The notes beneath the pieces were generated by a model that did no database searches, was not told the origin of the DNA, and saw nothing but the letters and a program-made list of their open reading frames with translations. Positions 1 through 8,700 of a stretch of DNA of 64,000 bases are shown here, in pieces; the stretch's first letter is position 1; every line of letters begins with the position of its first letter. Source of the DNA: Sialis fuliginosa (taxonomy: Eukaryota; Arthropoda; Insecta; Megaloptera; Sialidae); contig OY540817.1 in NCBI GenBank assembly GCA_961205875.1, positions 22,603,001 through 22,667,000 on the forward strand. The letters are read 5' to 3'. The position numbers were made by a program, and so were the translations under genes.

Positions 1-239
1 TTTTAAATAAAGAATTAGAATCAGTATAAGAAAGTCTAATGGTACCTATGGCACAAAAAATCAAATCAATTTATAAAAATAGAATTCGACAAAGCGAAGA
101 AATCCAACAACAAAAAAGTCCTTTATAAAACCAGAATCCTTTGTCCTGGAACGAAATCCTTAAATAAGTGGCACGTCTTATTAAACTGGCCGAACTAAAA
201 CGACATATGTCAATAATAATAATAATAAGGACGATATGA

Positions 240-443
240 AATGTCCACGGGGTGAAGGGGGAAGATGGGGAAGGACTCAATTATCCTGTACTTTGTCAAC
301 AGATATCTCGATTGATTGGGAAACCTTTAAGTGGTCACCCGATTCCTGGATACCTGCAGGACATACCGGAGTATATAATAATTGGAAACACAATCTCCCC
401 TGGGTTGCAAAAAAAAATGTGTATAAATCACGGTGTAGTACAG
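240..443 (+). pseudogene. unrecognised open frame, possible exon remnant
   Basis: A 68-codon open frame without an ATG at its start. Its middle part reads like globular protein, with segments such as LCQQISRLIGKPLSGHPIPG and YLQDIPEYIIIGNT, rather than the Lys/Asn/Phe/Ile-rich translation usual for AT-rich spacer. A possible splice acceptor (pyrimidine-rich, ending CAACAG) lies near 302. The frame ends at a stop just inside a short direct repeat. I do not recognise the protein. It may be an internal or terminal exon of a gene entering from the left, a pseudogene, or transposon coding debris. Confidence 0.25.
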
Positions 444-640
444 TAGGTCTTGAAAAAAATTTTGAACAAAATTATTTGATTTTTCACAGAATTAATTTTA
501 ATTTGAATTTAAATCTCATCGGTGTTGAAAAAAATTTGTACAAATCACGGTGTAGTACAGTCTGTACTTGGTAAAAATGTTGGACAAAATTATTTTTTAT
601 TTTTTTCACAGAATGGGTTTGAAATACATATTAATATAAT
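410..640. repeat. two-copy tandem duplication, about 120 bp unit
   Basis: The motif AAATCACGGTGTAGTACAGT followed by a GAAAAAAATTTT-like tract and TTTTTCACAGAAT occurs twice in direct orientation. The copies differ by small indels. No coding content is evident. Confidence 0.6.
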
Positions 641-654
641 TTTAATTTTAATTT

Positions 655-860
655 AAATCTCTATATATAAAAATGAATGAGGCTTATCGACTCAGGAATT
701 ACTGAACCGATTTCAATGCGGTTTTCACCAATAATTAGATAATTTTTCTGTACAAGTTCGTGACTATTAATATTTTATGAAAATCTAAGATTTAACATCA
801 AAACAATCAAAAGGCTAAAAAAATCTTTATCAAGTTGTGTTTTGTTTTCATGATGTCAGA
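655..860 (+). repeat. dispersed repeat fragment (LINE-tail-like), pair of 60060-60310
   Basis: The text around AATTACTGAACCGATTTCAA and GCGGTTTTCACCAATAATTA recurs in reverse orientation at 60060-60310, including the flanking TATATATAAAAATGAATG. Phrases of the type 'gaaccgatttcaatgcggtttt' are common in the 3' regions of arthropod non-LTR elements. That class assignment is inference. Confidence 0.45.
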
Positions 861-1740
861 ACATAGGAATAAAGAATTCTATAATTTACGGTTTCAGTAT
901 TTTATTAATTTAGGTCACTCTCAAATATTTTGGATGATTTTTGACATATGTTATTGGTTGAAAATTGAAATAAAAAGAAACATTTCATTTCCAAGATAGG
1001 TAAAATATTGAAACTGATTATGATTGTTGCTAACCTATTTAGGGGGGGGGGGCTAGAGTCGAACAGTGAATGAGCCTTATTTAAAATAAAGAATTTTTAT
1101 ATAATTTATAAATTTTGTGATTTTTGGCCTATTTTTTAAAATGATATCGTATTCGATTCTCTCAAATTTTTAATCAGTTTATAAATTTTTACAAACATTC
1201 ACCAATTATTTTAAATTTTACAAAAAAAAAAAAAATAGAAAATTACTTAATTTTCTATACCGTGATACCATACCATCATTATTATCTGTAAACTTAACAG
1301 TTTGAAGTTTTCTTTGTTATTGTTTGAGACAATACATTCAATATATCCACAAGGCTTCTTTTTTATACTCCCCTTATTTTCCTTTCATCGGTCAATTTGA
1401 AATCGGACTCCTTTGTATTTGAAAATCATTTTTCAAAGATGTCTTATTAAATATATGTCAGGAAAGTCTTTCTTCACAATAAATTTACAAACACAAATAA
1501 TAAAATGTTTTTATCTAAGATACAAACCAAAATAATATTTCTAACTCATATTTGATTAAAAAGTTATGATAAAGGTAAAATATAAGTAAATAACCTATAA
1601 ATCTAATTACATAAAATCATATAAACAATTTAAAATTAAAAAAACACCTTATTTATGCGATAAACTAACTTTTTTTCCATAAAAATGTAATCTGAACCAT
1701 ATACTACAATTCTAAGATTACAAGAATTAACAAAAAACAA
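861..1740. other. AT-rich spacer without visible gene
   Basis: Contains homopolymer runs (a G run near 1045, an A run near 1212) and no convincing open frame. I see no RNA gene or structured repeat. Confidence 0.5.
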
Positions 1741-1852
1741 GAAAACAACAGTCCTTTAACACGTAAGATCATATCGACCATCTCACTTCAACAGAACATT
1801 GAATAAAATCTGCATGGCCGTGATATATGTCAGTGAAGAACGGAGATACCGC

Positions 1853-2070
1853 ACTTACCGACGTAACAAGAGTCGCCCTCTGTCGTTCACGCGACGAACT
1901 GCTTATGTCATTATCTCATGGCTTGCTTGACCCGTTGTGTTCTTTGGCCATTCGTTTATTTAGAATCAGTTGGTGTATTCGTGAAAGTGTTTTAACTATT
2001 TTTTAATGTTATTTGTTGGTTGGTAACTGCAGAAATATTTTGCTGAATTTTATCCAGTGCTACCTAAAAG
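1853..2070 (+). promoter_or_regulatory. possible bidirectional promoter and noncoding first exon
   Basis: This island is less AT-rich than its surroundings. It holds an arthropod-type initiator TCAGTT (A at 1968). Downstream, AAAAG|GTAAAT at 2070/2071 is a good splice donor, so 1968-2070 could be a noncoding first exon of the PhnD-like gene. The acceptor could be the TTGATTTTAG just upstream of its coding exon. On the opposite strand a strong donor, GTCG|GTAAGT, lies near 1853, which would fit a divergent transcript. No DPE or TATA box is evident. Transcription is inferred only. Confidence 0.3.
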
Positions 2071-3740
2071 GTAAATCTTTATATTTTCATAGATATTTTG
2101 TTGTATATTGAAAAGTATGTCAAGGTTTTGTTTATAAATGCATTTAGAATGCATTTATATGCAATCAGTGCATTTTATATTATAGAAAATAACAGGTGCT
2201 GAAATTAATTATGTTATTTTTAAAAAAAATTATTTAAAATCGTACAATATTTTTTTATACTTGATTATCAAAAATTTATTTTAGTTTTTTTTTTTTTTTT
2301 TTAAATTAAGTTTATTGATAAGATATGAAATATAATTTATTTAAAATTAGTACAGTCGTGTGTTATCAATATAAATAAATGTGTCATTTTTGTTTATTTT
2401 TAATTTCTGACGAAATTATTTAGATAATTTTTTTTCGTATCGGAAATTGCTCAAAAATTTTGTTAAATTGAATAATTTTTTATCCTCGTTATCCTTTAAA
2501 AAAATTCAAATTGATTTTGAGTCAGATAAAAGTTAACATTTTTGTTAAGTATTCGTAAAATAGTAAAAAACATAAATTTTATTATTAACCCAATCGTGAC
2601 CAAGGTTTTATTTGTTAGTTTTTTTAGTATACTAAAACTCCATACTCGAAAATAAGTATGATTTTAAACCCATTCGAACTAAAATAATCTTACATCAAAC
2701 GCAAAATCTTAACAAAAGCGTTCTGTTACATATATGAAAAGCTGTGCACGATTGGGTTAATAAATACCCCCTCCCCTTTTAAAAATCTACTTAAAATTTC
2801 TCTTAATGAATATTAAAACTATCACCTTGATTGCAAAATCCTCGAGAAATAATTATAAAAAAAAAGAAAAGTGAGTTTCTTTGATCTTTATACAAAAAAT
2901 TACCTGTGGGAAATTAAAGAAAGAAAAAGATAAAAATGATTTCATAATAGGAGTAAAGGTACAGGGATATCCACTGTACTTATACTGTAAAAGATCAAAG
3001 AGCTCCTAGATACAGTCTTACTGGCCTGGGATTAGTCCTGCCGTCTTTAATCATGAAAATTGATTCTGGGTCTATTCCTTCATTACTCGCTAACTACAGC
3101 GGTACTGAAAATGTTTACAAATTGTATGTGTTAAATGTGTGTCTGTCTCCAGGGCAGTAACTAGAGGTTTTGGGACCTGTGGGCAACAAGTGACCGAGGT
3201 GCCCTCGTAACCACAGCGGTACTGAAAATGTAACTAGAGGTTTTAGGATCCGGGACATCAAGTGACCGAGGGCCCTAAATTATATGTAAAATATAAAAAT
3301 TGTAGACTTTTGCCTCAATCTTGCCAATTTTTACGCTACTATTGGGGCCCTTTATGATCTGTCCCGGTGATACGGCCCTGTCTATTTGTTTGTTTTTAAC
3401 GGCTAAACGGCTTAACCGATCTTGATGAAATTTAGCAGGAAGATAGCTTGTATATCCTTAGGAAGGACAAATTGACTGAGTTGTTTTTAGATAGATCTCC
3501 TAAAACTATTTGCTTTTAAATGTCGTTACCCTCTAATTTCTAAAATTCAAAAAATCTGAAAAAATTTCAGAATGTAGATTTTAATTAGTATATCAAACAC
3601 TGTAGCAAAAATAGTTTATGAAAATTTTTGAAATAACTTTTTTTATGTGCGTACCCTATTTCTGTGGTCGATTTTTGTAATAGAAATGGAAAGAGTTTGA
3701 TTTTTAGAACTTTATAATTTACTTTAGCAGACAATTTATA
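2071..3740. other. repeat-rich spacer
   Basis: No gene is seen. The stretch 2605-2760 (AAAACTCCATACTCGAAAAT and following, to CACGATTGGGTTAA) recurs in direct orientation at 29838-30010. A degraded direct duplication (TAACTAGAGGTTTTGGGA type) lies at 3095-3280. A short LINE-tail-like phrase (TTAACCGATCTTGATGAAAT) lies near 3412. Confidence 0.5.
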
Positions 3741-3751
3741 TACTAGATATA

Positions 3752-4124
3752 CAGTGTATTCCAAGTTGATTAAAACATAGGAAATTTAACATGAAGACAA
3801 TTAGAAATGTTGTAGTAATCTTTGGTCAAATTTAACGATGTGTGATTGGTGCATTTTGAAATACCGCCTCGAAACTAACTGATAAATTTTAAATTAATCA
3901 ACAGTATTTTGTTTTCAAATTTAATAAAGAATTAAAATAAGCATCCTAGATAAAATTATAATAATATTTTTTGGCAGATAAATTTAAAAACAAAATACTA
4001 CAATTTTATTAAATTTTATGGCGGCATTTCAAAATGCACCAATCACACATCGTTAATTTTGACCAACACTTCTAATTGCCCTCATGTTAAATTTCCTATG
4101 TCTTAATCAACTTGGAATACATTG
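3752..4124. mobile_element. TIR/foldback MITE, family CAGTGTAYTCC, copy 1
   Basis: The ends are inverted repeats of about 150 bp, starting CAGTGTATTCCAAGTTGATT on the left and mirrored as AATCAACTTGGAATACATTG on the right. Both are flanked by TA, as expected for Tc1/mariner-type target duplication. There is no transposase frame. Related copies lie at 53583-53960 and at 63752 to the window end. Confidence 0.75.
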
Positions 4125-4599
4125 TATAAGAAAGTTTGTTCTGATAATGTTCAACTTATAAGTGCCTAAAAAAAACCCACAATATTTCATTGTTAAAGCT
4201 TCCTAATCATCATCAAAGTAGATAAAACTTCAACGAACGTGTTCGACAAACTCAATTAGGTTTTTCTTCGCGGGATTAAACATTTTCGCCCCGTCATGGG
4301 AGGGGGAGTGATAGCTTAATGGCTACAATTCGAAATGTTGTATCTTATATGATTAATTATTATTGTACTCTAGTATGTATCCATAAGTGAATTAATATTT
4401 TCTGCAATGTCATTTCATAGGGAAACATATCGTTTATAATATTATGTTGTATCATATGACCATTTGGCTTTTGTTTAAACAAAAACACTGTGTAACTTCA
4501 CGCTCAGTGCCATTTTTGCTAATAACTTAGAAAATAGCACCATTTTAGTACATTAGAATGTAGCTTTATATTTTTATTTATAATTTTATTTCATACCTA

Positions 4600-5430
4600 T
4601 ATAAATTGATTTTAGAATCACATAAATTCTTTATTTACAATGTCCAGTGATTTGGGCTGTGTGTTGATGAGCCAAGCACTCAGATAAAATTTAATATAAA
4701 GGGATTTTAGAATCCCATAAATTTTTTATTTACAATGTACAGTGATTTGGACTGTGTGTTGATGAGTCAAGTACTAAGATAAAATTTAATATAAATTGAT
4801 TTTAGAATCCCATAAACTATTTACAATGTCCAGTGGTTTGGACTGTATGTTGATGAGTCAAGCACTCAGATAAAATTTAATATAAATTGATTTTAGAATC
4901 CCATACATTTTTTATTTACAATGTCCAGTGGTTTGGACTGTGTGTTGATGAGTAAAGCACTCGGATAAAATTTTATTTCGTAACTATATAAATTGATTTT
5001 AGAATCACATAAAATCTTTATTTACAATGTCCAGTGGTTTGGACTGTGTGTTGATGAATCAAGCACTAAGATACAATTTAATTTCATAGCTACATAAATT
5101 GATTTTAGAATCCTATAAACTCTACAATGTCCAGTGATTTGGGCTGTATGTTGATGAGTCAAGCACTCAGATAAAATTTAATTTCATAGCTACATAAATT
5201 GATTTTAGAATCCTATAAACTCTACAATGTCCAGTGATTTGGGCTGTGTGTTGATGAGTCAAGCACTCAGATAAAATTTGATTTCGTAACTATATAAATT
5301 GATTTTAGAATCACATAAATTCTTTATTTACAATGTCCAGTGGTTTGGACTGTGTGTTGATGAGTCAAGCACTCGTATAAAATTTAATTTCGTAACTATA
5401 TAAATTGATTTTAGAATCTCATAAGTCCAA
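4600..5430. repeat. tandem array, about 100 bp unit, nine copies, abutting the PhnD-like coding exon
   Basis: Each unit contains TTGATTTTAGAATCCCATAA, TTTACAATGTCCAGTG, GTGTTGATGAGTCAAGCACT and AGATAAAATTTAATTTC. Copies begin near 4609, 4697, 4798, 4887, 4992, 5098, 5201, 5298 and 5406. The last, partial copy ends about 20 bp before the ATG at 5445. Each unit carries TTGATTTTAG, a plausible 3' splice site, so the acceptor of the first coding exon may itself be part of the array. Confidence 0.85.
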
Positions 5431-5444
5431 CAAAGAGAAATAAG

Positions 5445-5703
5445 ATGAACCCTACAACTAGAAACATGAATCCGATCGTCGCAACGAAGGGCATAGAAAA
5501 CGCTCCACTTACTATTTCCAGCCAGAAACCTACGTATTTGCGATGTGTGACTTACATGTACCCCTCCCTCCCGATGGAGCTCTTCCAGGCCATTGTGGAG
5601 CACCTGGAGACCGTGCTGAAGGTCGACGTGGGGCTCCAACACGAGTGGAGAGAATCTGTGATTAATAGGGTGGATCTATTGAAGCATGATCTAGTCGATA
5701 TCG
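5445..5703 (+). CDS. PhnD-like gene, coding exon 1
   Basis: Residues 1-86 plus one base. The donor is GATATCG|GTGAGT. The first 28 or so residues (MNPTTRNMNPIV...) precede the conserved fold and may be a poorly conserved leader. Met1 or Met8 could start translation. The conserved part runs from YLRCVTYMYPSLP to HDLVDI. Confidence 0.8.
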
Positions 5704-8700
5704 GTGAGTTTATTAATGATTTAATAAGGTAAACTACTAGAGACACTCATAGTAAGAGTTCTGACAACCCAAGTTTCTCTCACACAAACGTAATTTCTGA
5801 TTTTTTCAATTAATATCATTAAATATACTTCATATAAATATTTAGGGGTGTCACCCCTCCCCCTTACATACGATTTTAATGATTTTTAAATGGGACCGTC
5901 TTCAAGTCAGGCCCAACCATCCGACCAAATTTCAATAATATCGGTTCAGTGGTTCATGAGTTATGCGTGTGACAAGGATTCAGACACGAAAAAAAAATCA
6001 ATTTAAAATTTTGAAATCGGAGAACATTTTTTTTGTCTCGATCTGAAACGATCACAAAGCTTCTCGTATCTTATTGTATTGCATTGCGAGGAAGCAAAAA
6101 ATCAGTGAAATATCTTATTATCGTATCGTATGATTTCTTTAAAAGTAATGATTTCTAATTTCATGAATCAAGTTGGAATATTTTCTATAAAATTAATCGG
6201 GCATGTAAATAAATATTTACTTACAAACCGTGCGACCAGAAAGCGTCCGTGCGAAAACATTCTTCTTAGTTTTTGTATAAGGTACTGGCACCAGTCTTGG
6301 ATATGACCCCAGTAATGAAAAAATTTTATTTAAATGTACTGAATTAAAAATATGTGTTGATATTTGATTACTGCCATTTCTGAATATTAATCTATATACA
6401 TTTAACTGTCTTACAGCGTGATTTGGTCACATGAGGCCAATAGGTGTCAAAATGGTGGACATTTTAACTAATTTATTTATTAATTATTATATTATCATAA
6501 TCATAGCAACTGCTTTACATTGTTTCAAATTTGACGATTCTTTTGTGTCGTAGTACTTATCATTAGCAAGTGTCCATTTCTGCGTGTTCATTACTGGTTT
6601 TACTTTATCCATTACTGGAGAAAAAACATAAACAAAATAAAATACAATAATTTAACAAAAAAACAAACTATATTTGCGAATTAAATTGATTAAATATATT
6701 ATTACAAAAACAGTAAACCTTGCTCTTATAGCGGCCATAACTGGTGCCAGTACCTTATATAAATTCAAATCTTTCATGAGGGTGTTACAATTTCGAGTAA
6801 ATCCATTGTTGTTACCCCCCCCCCATTTTTTCAGTACTTTATTGTTATAAAATCATTACATAGAGAGATGTAATTAAAAATGACCGATCTAATAAATTCT
6901 ACTTTACGACACAGCAGCTAATAACAATGTTTTGTTCGCCACTGACTTTAATCCGCTATGTGCCTTATTAGCACAAAGTAACTCTGTTTGAACGTACCTA
7001 CCTAACGACAGGGGTGGCCTTATTTTTTTCAGGACCCGATCGTAAAAAAGTATATTGAACCATTTTTCAAATACTGAAATTTATGCATGTTTATTCCTCG
7101 CTAGAGCCTAAACGGCTGGACCGATTTTTATGAAACAAACGTCACCTACGTACCTACCTAACTACAGGGGTGGGCTTGTTTTTTTTCAGGGCCCGATCGT
7201 AAAAAACTATATTGAGCCATTTTTCAAATACTGAAATTTTATGCATGTTTATTCCTCGCTAGAGCCTAAACGGCTGAACCGATTTTTATGAAACAAATGT
7301 CAAATTATCCCTTATAATCCCCGGAGAGTTACTGGATATATGAAAACCTATAAAACCAAAATGGCGGACAGTGGGTGCATATTCTTTTACTTTTTTAAAT
7401 ACTATTTTTTTATATACTTACCATCATATAACTGTAGATTTTAACTTATTTATACGTTTTAAGGGCCTTTAATTCAAGCATGTTAATATCTCAATGACGT
7501 ATGTGTCAAACGACAAAATTTACAAATATATATTTTTTAATTATTTTTAAAACTATGTGTAACAGAAAAAATGTTTTAAATAAAAGTTGTTGAGAATATT
7601 ATTTTCTAAAGTTTATGTTCCGACCATTTTTTCGATATAACGCACCGTTTTCAAGATATTCCTGTTTTAATAAAAATGTATAAAAAAATATTGTGGTGGC
7701 CACATCAGTTTTTTTTTGTAAAATAAATTATGAAATAAGTAGTGGTGCATTTTAATTTTAATATTTTAAAAATTCAGTGACTTCTGGGTATCTTTAATTC
7801 ATTTAGTCCAGCCCTGCGTATGTATAAAAAAGTATTGTGGTGGCCACATTATTATTTTTTTTTTGTAAAGTCCCAGATCTCAAATTATTAAGTAAGTGAT
7901 GCATTTTAATTTTAATATTTTAAAAATTCAGTTATTCCTGGGTCTCTTTAATTCACTTAATCCGGCCCTGCTTTACGTAACCTATAAATCCGTTATATAC
8001 AGCCCTTATCTGTTTCATTGTTCGCGGCGTTTCTTCACTAATTGGACACGCGTGGATTGCCCCTGTTTTTATTCTCCCCCCCCCCCCCCCCCCCTCTCAC
8101 ACTTTAATCACACTGGTGTCTTGCTGTCGATCATTATCTTTAGATCTGTTATTTTCGTTTTGGTGATTTTACACTCAATAAATTCGAAATTTTAATTGTT
8201 GTAATTATTTGAAGAAATGTTTACTTTTTTCGTAACGCCATCTGTTGAGGTTCTGGTAAATATTTATGGGCTTAAATATTGGATGAAATATAAAATACTA
8301 TACAATATTATTTTATTTTTGTACTGTATAATTTAATTCAATTAGTAATTAAAAGTGGTTATGTGATTAATTAATTAATTGATAACGAATTTGTCGAAAT
8401 ATTCTAGTAGAGTCATCTGTCAACGGTTTTGTGAAACTAGATGTCGGTAATGCAGGTTTCTGTATTTGAAATTTTATATTTACTTTTTTTCGTTACGCAG
8501 ATGAAATATAAAATACTATACAATATTATTTTATTTTAATACTGTATTATTTAATTCAATTAGTAATTAAAAGTGATTATGTTATTAATTAATTAATTGA
8601 GAACGAATTTATATTCGAAATATTCTAATAGCGTCATCTGTCAACGGTTTTGTGAAACTAGATGTCGGTAATACAGGTTTCTGTATTTGAAATTTTATAT

